A stretch of 52,844 nucleotides of DNA from CAZFER01 sp964517495 (GTDB lineage: Bacteria; Hinthialibacterota; Hinthialibacteria; Hinthialibacterales; Hinthialibacteraceae): contig CAZFER010000044.1 of NCBI GenBank assembly GCA_964517495.1, positions 1 through 52,844 on the forward strand, written 5' to 3'. The position numbers and the translations under genes are program-made. Each line of letters opens with the position of its first letter. Positions within the stretch are counted from its first letter, which is position 1. Positions 35,950 to 44,615 of this stretch are shown here, piece after piece. Below the pieces are notes generated by a model. That model saw nothing but the letters and a program-made list of their open reading frames with translations. It was not told the origin of the DNA and did not search any database.

Positions 35950-37212
35950 ATGAAAAAATGCCTTCTTATTTTTTGCGCTTCTTTGTTGTTTTTATTGCCC
36001 GTCTCTCTTTTCGCTGCTGAATGGCCTCAATTTATGGGGCCGGAACGAAATGCTATTAGTCCAGAGACCGGAATTGTCCGCAGTTGGCCGGATGATGGCC
36101 CAAAAGTATTATGGTCAATCGATGTGGGTGATGGCTTCGGTGCAGCAGCCATAAAAGATGAAAAAGTCTATATCCTCGATCGCATAGGTACTGAACAGGA
36201 TGTTCTTCGCTGCCTAAGTTTTCAAAATGGAAATGAACTTTGGCGTTATGCTTATGACGCTCCCGGACGTCTTTCCTATGATGGTTCGCGTTCTGTTCCC
36301 ACCGTGGATGATGAAAGAGTCTATACTGTCGGTCCTTTTGGACATGTTCTGTGTCTTGATCTTGAGACTCATGAACCCTTGTGGACCAAACATTTACATA
36401 AAGATTTCGGTGGTTTCCCACCCAATTGGGGATTTAGCCAATCACCCATGCTCCATGGCGATATGGTCATCGTGGCTCCCATGAGCAATGATGCAGGTTT
36501 GGTTGCTCTAAACAAGAAAACCGGTGATTTAATCTGGAAGTGCCCCTCATTGGGTGGTGATGCCTATTCCACTCCTCGCATTACCACTATTGATGGTGTA
36601 CAGCAAGTCATATTAATGACCAAAGGTTTGCTCAGTGGTGTGGATTTACAAACGGGTAAGCAGCTTTGGCAATACGATGGTTATTTCACCAAAATCCCTA
36701 TTCCTAATGCTACACCACTCGGTGATGGAAAATTATTCATCACCGGTGGCTACAATGGTGGTTCCACTGTTATTCAAGTTTCGAAAAGTGGCAGCGATTG
36801 GAAAATTGATGAATTAAGCAGGCATGATGGACACGGAGCCCAAGTTCATGAGGCCATTTTTTATGAGGGCCACCTCTATGCCAATTTAAACACCAATGAA
36901 AACCTTCGCCGTAATCCAGATGGTTTGGCATGTATGGACCTGAAAGGGAACATCATCTGGCAAACCAAAGGGAATCCTGATATCAATCGCGGCTCTTTAC
37001 TCATCGTTGATGATTTAATTTTCGCGATGGGTGGTGATGATGGAATACTTTACCTCATCGAGGCTAATCCAAAACAATTTAATGAGTTGGATTCAGCTAA
37101 AATATTCGAACCAAGCGGAAGAGAAATTTGGGCACCTATGGCTTTAAGCAATGGCAAAGTAATCGTTAGAAATCAAAGCGTTATGAAATGTTTGGATATC
37201 AAAAATCCTTAA
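35950..37212 (+). CDS. exported PQQ-type beta-propeller protein
   Basis: A 420-residue protein from ATG 35950, with CAGGAG about 11 bases before it. A signal peptide (MKKCLLIFCASLLFLLPVSLFA) precedes EWPQFMGPERNAIS, the usual opening of the planctomycete-type PQQ-like propellers. Propeller blades show as repeated VLCLDLETHEPLWTKHL, LVALNKKTGDLIWKCPSLGG and VDLQTGKQLWQYDGYF motifs. These proteins are not necessarily PQQ enzymes; many act as scaffolds or binding proteins. It lies 250 bp before a second propeller gene on the same strand, with a MITE copy between. Confidence 0.82.
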   Translation: MKKCLLIFCASLLFLLPVSLFAAEWPQFMGPERNAISPETGIVRSWPDDGPKVLWSIDVGDGFGAAAIKDEKVYILDRIGTEQDVLRCLSFQNGNELWRYAYDAPGRLSYDGSRSVPTVDDERVYTVGPFGHVLCLDLETHEPLWTKHLHKDFGGFPPNWGFSQSPMLHGDMVIVAPMSNDAGLVALNKKTGDLIWKCPSLGGDAYSTPRITTIDGVQQVILMTKGLLSGVDLQTGKQLWQYDGYFTKIPIPNATPLGDGKLFITGGYNGGSTVIQVSKSGSDWKIDELSRHDGHGAQVHEAIFYEGHLYANLNTNENLRRNPDGLACMDLKGNIIWQTKGNPDINRGSLLIVDDLIFAMGGDDGILYLIEANPKQFNELDSAKIFEPSGREIWAPMALSNGKVIVRNQSVMKCLDIKNP

Positions 37213-37241
37213 ATTAGAGGTATCTATCCATAGTTTTTAAG

Positions 37242-37426
37242 GGTAACATGTCAAACATATGAATAAGAAAGATAATGAAAACTCATAATCGGTCCCACTA
37301 TTCCTCCCCCAATGAAATGGGGGAGGTTAGGAGGGGGTTAAAAGATTTTGCTCTACGCGGTCCTATCAACCCTCCCCCAGCCCCTCCCAAACTTGGGAAG
37401 GGAGTGGTGCTTCAAATGGATAACTT
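37242..37426. mobile_element. MITE-like element, copy 2
   Basis: A 185-bp relative of the element at 17914-18105. The middle is well conserved (for example CCCACTATTCCTCCCCCAAT and the GC-rich palindromes), while the outer inverted repeats have eroded: GGTAACATGTCAAACATATG at one end, CTTCAAATGGATAACTTAGA at the other. It separates the two PQQ-propeller genes and ends 9 bp before an ATG of the second, so it may have brought or removed regulatory sequence. Confidence 0.7.
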
Positions 37427-37435
37427 AGAGATATT

Positions 37436-38797
37436 ATGCTATTAAGAACCTTTATAACTTCTATGTTTCGATTCAAATCTATTGGAATTCACGGTGGTAA
37501 GTCAGTAATTGCTGGCTTGTTCCAGTTTTATCTGTGTGTTTTTCTCTTATCGAGTGTGTATGCATCGGCAAACTGGCCAGAATTCCGTGGACCAAATCAG
37601 AATGGGATTGTTCCACCAGCAGAGCAGGGAAGTACTCGAAACCTTCCCACCGAGTGGAGCGAATCCAAGAACATTAAATGGAAAACACCTATCCCTTATC
37701 GTGGGTGGTCAACTCCTGTGATTTGGGATGACCAAATTTGGTTAACCACTGCTACAGAAGATGGCAAGGAAATGTTCGCCATCTGTGCTGATCTCTCTTC
37801 GGGAAAGATCACCTATAACAAGCGCTTATTTTATAATGAATCACCTCGTCCCCTTGGAAATCGCGTAAATGGATATGCTTCACCTTCTCCAACGATTGAA
37901 GATGGTCGAGTTTATATCCACTTCGGCAGTTATGGTACGGCCTGTCTGAATACTGAGACAAAAGAGGTCGTATGGCAGCGCCGCGATTTGCCATGTGATC
38001 ACTATCGCGGACCAGGATCATCACCAGTAATTTATAAGGATCTACTCATTTTAACTATGGATGGTGTTGATCTTCAGTACCAAATTGCCTTGGATAAACA
38101 AAGCGGAGATACGGTTTGGAAAACCGACCGGACTACAGATTTTAATGACCTTGGGCCTGATGGAAAACCAAAGGCAGGTGGCGATTACCGTAAAGATTAC
38201 AGCACTCCAATCATTGTGGATACGGATAGTGGAACGCAGTTGATAATTACCTGTTCAAAGGCAATTTATGGCTATAACCCTGACACAGGGGATGAACTTT
38301 GGAAACTCCCTCATACTGGCTTTTCCAATGCTGCCAGAGCAGTTTATGCTGACGGATTGGCCTATATCAGCACAGGATCAGGCCGAACAGAAGCATGGGC
38401 CATCCATGTTGATGGACGCGGCGAAATTGGAGACGATCATATCGTCTGGCGCGTATCCCGGAGCGTCCCCAAAATGTCATCACCTGTATTGGTTGATAAC
38501 CTATTATATATGGTAAGCGATGGTGGAATCGTATCCTGCGTGAATGTAAAAACCGGTGAAGAGATATGGAAAGAACGCATTGGCGGTAATTATTTTGCCT
38601 CACCCATTTACGCTGATGGAAAGATCTATTTCTTCAGCGACGCAGGCAAAACAACCATCATCAAAGAGGGCAGGGAATTTAAAGTCATCGCCGTCAATGA
38701 ATTGGAAGATGGTTTTATGGCATCCCCCGCCGTCTCAGGTGATTCGCAGATATTACGCACCAAAACTCATTTATATCGCGTTGAATCGATGGATTAA
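37436..38797 (+). CDS. exported PQQ-type beta-propeller protein
   Basis: A 453-residue protein. ATG 37436 gives a long N-terminus before the hydrophobic signal segment (about 27-45, LFQFYLCVFLLSSVYASA); ATG 37463 is an alternative and neither has a good ribosome-binding site. NWPEFRGPNQNGI opens the mature part as in other PQQ-like propellers. Blades show as IYGYNPDTGDELWKLPHTG and VSCVNVKTGEEIWKERIGG. The MITE copy lies directly upstream, so its promoter may lie in or before the element. The 3' end overlaps the end of the convergent nitroreductase gene by four bases. Confidence 0.82.
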   Translation: MLLRTFITSMFRFKSIGIHGGKSVIAGLFQFYLCVFLLSSVYASANWPEFRGPNQNGIVPPAEQGSTRNLPTEWSESKNIKWKTPIPYRGWSTPVIWDDQIWLTTATEDGKEMFAICADLSSGKITYNKRLFYNESPRPLGNRVNGYASPSPTIEDGRVYIHFGSYGTACLNTETKEVVWQRRDLPCDHYRGPGSSPVIYKDLLILTMDGVDLQYQIALDKQSGDTVWKTDRTTDFNDLGPDGKPKAGGDYRKDYSTPIIVDTDSGTQLIITCSKAIYGYNPDTGDELWKLPHTGFSNAARAVYADGLAYISTGSGRTEAWAIHVDGRGEIGDDHIVWRVSRSVPKMSSPVLVDNLLYMVSDGGIVSCVNVKTGEEIWKERIGGNYFASPIYADGKIYFFSDAGKTTIIKEGREFKVIAVNELEDGFMASPAVSGDSQILRTKTHLYRVESMD

Positions 38798-39315
38798 CCT
38801 TTCCAACGTTCTTCCATCACAATTTCATTCAGTGGCAAACGTTCTTTGGGTAAAGGCTCAATCGCTGGATATCCAAGGGTCATTAACTCCACGACGCGTA
38901 TGTTGTTGGTCTCAGGAATTTGAAGAATTTCCTTAACCTGATCCTCATAAAATGCTCCAATCCAACAGGTTCCGAGTCCTTCTTCAACCGCTTGCAAAGC
39001 AATATGCTCCATCGCGATGGCCACATCGATGGGATAACAGAGCTGACCACATGACATCACATGGTTGTCTGTTACCGCACAGCAGGCCAGAATTATTGGT
39101 GCTTCACCGACAAAAGGTTGGTCTTTGGCGGCATGCATAAGGGCTTTTCTCGTCTCAGGATTCTTAACGATGATAAATCGCCACTCCTGCAGGTTCTTTG
39201 CTGAGGGAGCCAACCGTGCCGCCTCGAGAATTCGTTCCAATTTTTCATCTTCAACAGGTTTTGCCTGGTAGGCTCTGACGCTATATCGCGCCTTAATCGC
39301 TTCAAATACGGTCAT
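38794..39315 (-). CDS. nitroreductase-family flavoprotein
   Basis: A 173-residue FMN-dependent oxidoreductase. The opening MTVFEAIKARYSVRAYQ (with RYSVR at the FMN phosphate site), the EAARLAPSAKNLQEWRF block and the later GLGTCWIGAFYEDQVKEIL block are all diagnostic of the nitroreductase family. The physiological substrate is not evident. CAGGAG precedes the ATG. Several Cys residues cluster at ILACCAVTDNHVMSCGQLCYP, which is unusual for the family. It is divergent from the ArsR regulator gene, which may control it. Confidence 0.9.
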   Translation of the reverse strand: MTVFEAIKARYSVRAYQAKPVEDEKLERILEAARLAPSAKNLQEWRFIIVKNPETRKALMHAAKDQPFVGEAPIILACCAVTDNHVMSCGQLCYPIDVAIAMEHIALQAVEEGLGTCWIGAFYEDQVKEILQIPETNNIRVVELMTLGYPAIEPLPKERLPLNEIVMEERWKG

Positions 39316-39363
39316 GATGCTTATCTCCTGGGTGTCAAACTGAAACTCAATGAGAGTGTGACT

Positions 39364-39375
39364 ATTATATATAAT
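39364..39375. promoter_or_regulatory. AT palindrome, possible ArsR-type operator
   Basis: A perfect 12-bp palindrome, ATTATATATAAT, in the divergent space between the nitroreductase and ArsR genes. ArsR proteins bind AT-rich inverted repeats, but an AT-rich palindrome of this length can also arise by chance. Confidence 0.3.
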
Positions 39376-39532
39376 TTATATGATTTTCGCACAGTTTGGG
39401 TTTTGTTGAAAGTGCCATATTGGGATACATAACGAAATGCAAATACAGAAGAACACCCCTCGACGTTGTGGTTTACAGGAATTTTTAAAAGTATTAAAGT
39501 CTATGCATAGATACTTAAACAAAGAGGAACTC

Positions 39533-39814
39533 GTGACTAATTCGGAAAAAATAGCCCGGATTTTTAAGGTACTCTCTGTAAGCACAAGGGTGAGAATGAT
39601 TGAACTCTTAAAGAAACGATCACTTTGCGTCAACGCATTGGCGAAGAATCTTGGTATTACTCCGGCAGCTGTTTCACAGCACCTTCGTATCTTGCGTGAC
39701 GCGGAGATTGTTAACGCGGACAAAAAAGGGTATTTCGTTCATTACCATGTAAATGAAAAAACATTGGCTGAATGGAATGAATCAACGAAACATCTTTTAG
39801 AAATAGAAGAGTGA
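39533..39814 (+). CDS. ArsR/SmtB-family transcriptional regulator
   Basis: A 93-residue winged-helix repressor from GTG 39533, which has AAAGAGGA five bases upstream and gives the usual family length. In-frame ATGs at 39437 and 39503 would add an atypical extension. The helix-turn-helix reads ALAKNLGITPAAVSQHLRIL, followed by the wing region KKGYFVHYHVN. The common CVC metal site is not obvious: one Cys (RSLCVNAL) lies before the recognition helix. Such regulators release DNA on binding metal or another effector. It is followed by a small Cys-rich gene and is divergent from a nitroreductase gene. Confidence 0.9.
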   Translation: MTNSEKIARIFKVLSVSTRVRMIELLKKRSLCVNALAKNLGITPAAVSQHLRILRDAEIVNADKKGYFVHYHVNEKTLAEWNESTKHLLEIEE

Positions 39815-39880
39815 TAAAATTCATTTTTTTTTAATTGTTATTAAAGTAAATGCGTAGGAACTAAATAAAGGAGAACGATT

Positions 39881-40030
39881 ATGTGTGATCAGAACAATTG
39901 CTGTCAACAACCCGAGAAAATTAAAGGCCAACCGAAGGATTGCACCCCTAAGCAAATCAAGGAATGTCATGGCGACGACAAAAAGCATCCCTGCCTTTCT
40001 TCGGACGAAGCAATGCGGAAACAACAATGA
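39881..40030 (+). CDS. 49-residue Cys-rich protein downstream of ArsR
   Basis: A short gene with a strong ribosome-binding site (AAAGGAG). The protein opens MCDQNNCCQQPEKIKGQ and continues KDCTPKQIKECHGDDKKHPC, giving six Cys and two His in 49 residues. This pattern (CCQxPEKxKGxPxxCxPxQIKxCHG) recurs in small proteins next to ArsR-type regulators in several anaerobic bacteria, as I recall; the function is not established. The Cys/His content suggests metal or metalloid binding, or a small redox protein. It lies 66 bp after the arsR-like gene, on the same strand. Confidence 0.7.
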   Translation: MCDQNNCCQQPEKIKGQPKDCTPKQIKECHGDDKKHPCLSSDEAMRKQQ

Positions 40031-40047
40031 GCCGTGATAGTAAGCAT

Positions 40048-40259
40048 GCGATTGAGTAAGAACAATACGAAAATCAATTACACAGGCTAAAGAAAGCCTT
40101 CGTATTGAATAGATGAAATACGGATTAGGTAAGGGAGCTATTGTGGATGTACTCGATACCCAGAACGCCCTGCTGTAGACCCAGACAAATCACGCCCGGG
40201 TCTTGGCCGCATACAATACCGACCTGGCTAGGCTGGAGTTGGTCCGGGGCCAATCCTAA
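40048..40259 (+). pseudogene. C-terminal remnant of a TolC-family outer membrane efflux protein with two amber stops
   Basis: The frame reads VRTIRKSITQAKESLRIE, then TAG (40110-40112), then MKYGLGKGAIVDVLDTQNAL, then TAG (40176-40178), then TQTNHARVLAAYNTDLARLE to a TAA at 40257-40259. This is the last periplasmic helix of a TolC-type protein. Both TAG codons stand where CAG is expected, so each could be one C-to-T change. The first half is very close in DNA to 49904-50024 in the intact TolC gene. The second half is more GC-rich and differs from it. Only the end of a gene is present. It directly precedes the RND adaptor gene, where an intact outer membrane partner is often encoded. Confidence 0.85.
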
Positions 40260-40276
40260 ACAAGGAGTAAACCAAT

Positions 40277-41461
40277 ATGAGACGCGGATTTCGGATCGGA
40301 CTTGCGCTGGTGGTGATTGGTATGCTTATCGGTGGGGGCGTGTTCCTGATCAAGCAGAAGAAAAAAGATCTGCAAACTGCGGGCGCATACGGTGACCGGC
40401 TTCGCCCGGTCACCGTGGTTGAAGCGGAAAAAGGTGATTTGCGTATTGAACACAAGTACCTGGCGGTGGTGGAACCCTTTGAGGAAGCTCGGGTTTCCGC
40501 CAGGGTGACCGCAGCGGTCAAACGTGTGCATGTCGATGAGGGCAACCGAGTGGAAGCCGGCAGCGTTCTGGCTGAACTCGATGCAGAAGAAATCAAACAC
40601 CGCATTGTATCGGCTGAGGCCAGTATTGAACAGGCCAAAGCAGATCTAAGCGCCAGCAACGCCACGGTCCTGGCCCTGGAAACCTCCAATGATTACTGGC
40701 AGGCGGAAAAAGAACGGGACCGCACGCTGGCGGACAAAGGCGCGATCCCCCCGGTCCAAGCGGAAAAAACCGCGGAAAAGGCCGCAGACATCAAGGGAAA
40801 ACTGGCTGCCGCCCGCCAGAAATCCAAGGCCATCCAAAAACAGATCCAGGCCCTGAAGCAGCAGAAGGCGGAACTAATTTCCCGCCGCAGTTACTACATC
40901 CTGACCAGTCCGTTTTCCGGCCGGGTCAGCCGGCGCGACGCTGATGCCGGGGACCTGGCCGCACCCGGCAAGACGCTGTTTGTCATCCAGAACCAGAACC
41001 AGCTGAAAATCTCCTTTGACGTGCCCCAAAAAGACCTGCCTGAAGTGAACAAAGGAAAGAAAGTTACTTTTTTAGCCGGCGGGCAGACCCGAAGCACACA
41101 GATTTCGCTGATGCATCCCGCCTTGGACAAGGCCAAAATGATGCGGGCCGAAGCTTGGCCGGACCAGGCCGCCGCAGCCGGATTGACCCCAGGCTCCTAC
41201 CTTCCGGTCAGCGTGGACATAAAAAAACTGGAAAACGTGATCCTGGTGCCAGCTTCCGCTCTGATCCAGACGCCGCAGGGTAAACCTCATGTCTTTGTCC
41301 TGGCCGGGCAAAAACTGACGGCAAAGCCGATATCTGTTTTGGGGCACTCCGGGGACAAGGCGGCGATCAAGGGAATTGGCACCGGTACCCGGGTGGTTGA
41401 AAACACGTATCTAGGCTGGGCGGTGCTATCATCCGGCGAAAAAGTGGAGGCCGTCAAATGA
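40277..41461 (+). CDS. RND efflux periplasmic adaptor (membrane fusion protein)
   Basis: A 394-residue HlyD/AcrA-type adaptor. An N-terminal membrane anchor (about 7-25, GLALVVIGMLIGGGVFLI) is followed by the barrel-lipoyl half VDEGNRVEAGSVLAELDAEE, a coiled-coil hairpin rich in Ala, Lys and Gln (about 100-200), the second lipoyl half TSPFSGRVSRRDADAGDLAA, and the beta-barrel and membrane-proximal domains. It links the inner membrane pump encoded next to an outer membrane channel. The ATG follows AAGGAG. The gene overlaps the pump gene by four bases (ATGA). Both are much more GC-rich than the surrounding genes. The local TolC partner is broken, so the channel probably comes from 48719 or elsewhere. 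Confidence 0.92.
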   Translation: MRRGFRIGLALVVIGMLIGGGVFLIKQKKKDLQTAGAYGDRLRPVTVVEAEKGDLRIEHKYLAVVEPFEEARVSARVTAAVKRVHVDEGNRVEAGSVLAELDAEEIKHRIVSAEASIEQAKADLSASNATVLALETSNDYWQAEKERDRTLADKGAIPPVQAEKTAEKAADIKGKLAAARQKSKAIQKQIQALKQQKAELISRRSYYILTSPFSGRVSRRDADAGDLAAPGKTLFVIQNQNQLKISFDVPQKDLPEVNKGKKVTFLAGGQTRSTQISLMHPALDKAKMMRAEAWPDQAAAAGLTPGSYLPVSVDIKKLENVILVPASALIQTPQGKPHVFVLAGQKLTAKPISVLGHSGDKAAIKGIGTGTRVVENTYLGWAVLSSGEKVEAVK

Positions 41462-44400
41462 ATCTGGCCAGAGCATCCTTGAGTCATCCATACGCAGTTG
41501 CCGCGGCGATCCTGCTGACTGCGGCCATGGGCATCATCGGGTATCTGCGCACGCCTTCCGAACTTTTCCCGGATACCTTCCCGCCCCAGGTAGTGGTGGT
41601 CACCGTACAGCCCGGGGCTAGTGCAAATGATATTAGCGACAAGATCACGGAGGTAATTGAAAAGGAGATCAATACCTTAAGCGGACTGGAAAACCTTCGA
41701 AGCACCAGCCGGGACCAGGTATCGTCGGTCATGGCCGAATTTTCTTATACCAAGGACCCGGGCCAGGCTGTCCTGGATGTACAAAACGCTATTGCGCGCA
41801 TCCGGGCCGATTTACCCGAAAGGGCCCAGGAGCCCAAAATTTACCGCTTAAGTGATTCTACTGCCAGGCCGCTTCTCACCCTGGCCCTGCGCCCCAGGGA
41901 AAATAGCCGGCGCGACTTGGCCGAAATCCGGCTGCTGGCGGAAAACCAGATCCAAGACCGGCTTCTTTCCATAGAAGGCGTGGCCGATGTGGACGTATTC
42001 GGCGGCCACCGTCCTGAGGTCCGGGTACAGGTGGACCGGGATGCTCTAGCAGCTCACAACGTCTCCATTGAAGAAATCATTGCGGTACTTTCCCGGCAGA
42101 ATATTTCCGCGCCGGCCGGCAACATCTATGCCGGCGACAGTGAATACCTGGTGCGCATTGCCGGGGAATTTAAAAATCTGCAGGATATCAGGCAGCTGCC
42201 CATACTCCGGCCAGGCCGCGGCCTGCTACGCATATCCGACGTGGCCGAGGTGGCGCTTGCCGAACAGGAGCCTCGCTCTGCCTATCACGGCAACGGAAAA
42301 GCCGCCATCGCCCTGGGGATTATCAAGCCAGAAGGTGGCCGGACCGTGGCCGCCATCCAGCGGGTCAAGTCCTTTCTGCCCAAGTTGCAGGCGCTTTACC
42401 CGGATATTGCCTTTGAAATCACCCAAGACCAGCAACCGCTGATCGACATCAACATGCGCGGAATGCTGATGTCGATCATCCAGGCCGTGATCTTTACCGT
42501 GGCGGTCATCTTTTTCTTTCTGGCAGAGGCCCGGGCCGCCCTGGTGGCCGGCATTAGCATCCCGCTTTCTTTTCTGTTCACCCTGGCTGTGCTCTGGTTT
42601 ACGCCCTATACCCTGAACATGGTAACCCTGTCGGGCTTAATCGTGGCCACCGGCATGGTGGTGGACGCATCAGTGGTGGCTCTGGAAAACATCTACCGGC
42701 ATTACCGGGAAAAGGGGACATCGAATGCAGTGGATGCCGCGGATGCAGGAACCCAGGAAATCGCGCTGGCCATCACCGCCGGGATGATCACTACAGTGGC
42801 GGTTCTTGTGCCCATCATCTTTATCGGCGGATACTCCCAACGGACCATCGGGCGGCTGAGCCTGACCATTTCGATCACCATGGTAGCCTCCCTGGTATTG
42901 GCCCTGACCCTGGTGCCTCTGTTGACCTCCAAGGTGTTGGGCCGGAAAAAGGAAAAAAGGAACATAGCCGAGCGCGCGGCCGCTCGGGTGGATGCGGGCG
43001 TTTCCCTTGTGAGGCAGTTCTATGTATTTCTCTTGGAAAAGGCCCTGCGCTGGCGGGTCCTCACCCTGGTTCTAGCCGCGGCTTTTTTCGTGTTCAGTGT
43101 ACGGACCATTCCGCCTATTATCGGTGGAGCCCTCATGCCGCCCATGGACACCGGTATCGCCATAGTCGAGTTCGACATGCCAGCCACAGACGGCATCGGG
43201 CGGGTGAAAAAGGTTCTTAATCGGGTAGAGGAGATCATTTATTCACAGCTTGGCATTGAAACGGTCTCCTCGGTCATCGGTTCAGAGCCTGAGGCCATAT
43301 CCTTTGGCAGCGGCGGAGCCACCACTCAGACTGTCTCCATCACTGTGCACCTGGTGGACCGGACCAAGCGGGAGAATTCCATCTGGGAAATACAGGAAAT
43401 CTGGCGGGAAAAACTGAGGCAAGTCCCAGGCATAAAGAGCTTCCGGGTCAGCGAGTACGGGGCCACGCCCATGGCCAGCACCAAGGCACCCATGGATATA
43501 ATCATCAGCGGCCCAGATCCGCAAATTCTAGATTCCCTGGCCCAAAAAACTATGCAGCGGCTGGAAGGCGTGCGCGGACTGACCGATGTGCGCCGAAGCT
43601 GGCATTTTGATGAGAAACAGGTGGACGTGATCGTGGATCCGGCGCTGGCCCGCCTATACGGGACTTCGTCAGAACAGGTGTCCCGGCAGCTCAGCGCGGC
43701 ATTGCAGGGGGCGCCGGCAACGTCAATGCGCCTGGAAAATTTTCTGGATATCCCCATCCGGGTCCGCTACAGGCACGCGGATCGAAACAGCCAGGCCGCC
43801 TTGGCCCAAACCTATGTGCAATCCGGGTTCGGACCGGTTCCACTACGCATCCTGGCAGAGATTGAAACCCGCCGGCAGCGCCCCTTAATTACTCGGGAGG
43901 ATCTGCAGGCCACCATCGACATCACAGGGGTTAACCACGACATGACCATCGCCCAGGTCACGGGCATGGCCCGAGAGGCCCTGGCCGGCCTAGACCTGCC
44001 GGGCGGCTACACGATCGAATTTGCCGGCTCCGTATCAGATATGAAAAGTACCCAAACAAGGCTGCGCCAAGCTTTGTTTATTGGCATTGTGCTGCTCTAT
44101 TTTCTGCTTTTGGCAATGTTCCACTCCTTTGCCCATCCCATTACTATCATGGCGGCCATTCCCTTGGCTGTGGCTGGCTCCATGTGGGGACTTCTGCTAT
44201 TTGACAAACCCATGTGCATGCCTGGCACTATGGGAATGATCTTCTTGGGCGGCATTATCATCAACAACAGTGTGCTGCTGCTCGATTTCATCATCCAGGC
44301 CCGCAAAAATGGGGCGGATAAAAACGAGGCCATTATTGGGGCGGTCAAGCTGCGTATCCGTCCCATTCTGATGACCACCTTTTCTACGATTATCGGGCTG

Positions 44401-44574
44401 TCGCCCCTGATATTCGAGACCGCCGTGGGCCTGGAACGCTTGAGCCCCCTGGGTATCGTGGCAGGCAGCGGCCTTCTGGTGGGCACCTTTATGACCATGA
44501 TCGTAGTGCCGGTGGTCTATTCGAGCATTGATAGCGCCTCCCAGGGACTTTCCCGCATGTTGCGGGGGCATTAG
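41458..44574 (+). CDS. RND (HAE1/AcrB-like) efflux pump inner membrane protein
   Basis: A 1038-residue RND pump, full length. The first helix (about 13-32) leads to the porter domain opening LFPDTFPPQVVVVTVQPGAS. The central helices contain GLIVATGMVVDASVVALENI, where most AcrB-type pumps have two adjacent Asp and this one has Asp-Ala. The second half repeats the fold, with MGMIFLGGIIINNSVLLLDFI and LRIRPILMTTFSTIIGLSPL near the end. Proton-driven export of drugs, metals or lipophilic compounds is the family role; the substrate cannot be read. It shares its GC-rich composition with the adaptor, and the composition drops again after its stop at 44574. Confidence 0.93.
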   Translation: MNLARASLSHPYAVAAAILLTAAMGIIGYLRTPSELFPDTFPPQVVVVTVQPGASANDISDKITEVIEKEINTLSGLENLRSTSRDQVSSVMAEFSYTKDPGQAVLDVQNAIARIRADLPERAQEPKIYRLSDSTARPLLTLALRPRENSRRDLAEIRLLAENQIQDRLLSIEGVADVDVFGGHRPEVRVQVDRDALAAHNVSIEEIIAVLSRQNISAPAGNIYAGDSEYLVRIAGEFKNLQDIRQLPILRPGRGLLRISDVAEVALAEQEPRSAYHGNGKAAIALGIIKPEGGRTVAAIQRVKSFLPKLQALYPDIAFEITQDQQPLIDINMRGMLMSIIQAVIFTVAVIFFFLAEARAALVAGISIPLSFLFTLAVLWFTPYTLNMVTLSGLIVATGMVVDASVVALENIYRHYREKGTSNAVDAADAGTQEIALAITAGMITTVAVLVPIIFIGGYSQRTIGRLSLTISITMVASLVLALTLVPLLTSKVLGRKKEKRNIAERAAARVDAGVSLVRQFYVFLLEKALRWRVLTLVLAAAFFVFSVRTIPPIIGGALMPPMDTGIAIVEFDMPATDGIGRVKKVLNRVEEIIYSQLGIETVSSVIGSEPEAISFGSGGATTQTVSITVHLVDRTKRENSIWEIQEIWREKLRQVPGIKSFRVSEYGATPMASTKAPMDIIISGPDPQILDSLAQKTMQRLEGVRGLTDVRRSWHFDEKQVDVIVDPALARLYGTSSEQVSRQLSAALQGAPATSMRLENFLDIPIRVRYRHADRNSQAALAQTYVQSGFGPVPLRILAEIETRRQRPLITREDLQATIDITGVNHDMTIAQVTGMAREALAGLDLPGGYTIEFAGSVSDMKSTQTRLRQALFIGIVLLYFLLLAMFHSFAHPITIMAAIPLAVAGSMWGLLLFDKPMCMPGTMGMIFLGGIIINNSVLLLDFIIQARKNGADKNEAIIGAVKLRIRPILMTTFSTIIGLSPLIFETAVGLERLSPLGIVAGSGLLVGTFMTMIVVPVVYSSIDSASQGLSRMLRGH

Positions 44575-44615
44575 GATTCGCCAGGAAAGGCGCGTTAGTC
44601 AGGTAGGTGTAAATC

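Noticed and set aside
39437..39532. An extended ArsR protein starting at 39437 or 39503
   Set aside because: The GTG at 39533 has the only good ribosome-binding site and gives the normal family length; the extension matches nothing in the family.
40048..40259. Possible amber recoding (TAG read as Gln) because both TAG codons stand at CAG positions in the TolC fragment
   Set aside because: TAG is used as a normal stop elsewhere in the window (for example at 44572-44574), and the gene lacks its whole N-terminal part, so decay explains the stops better.
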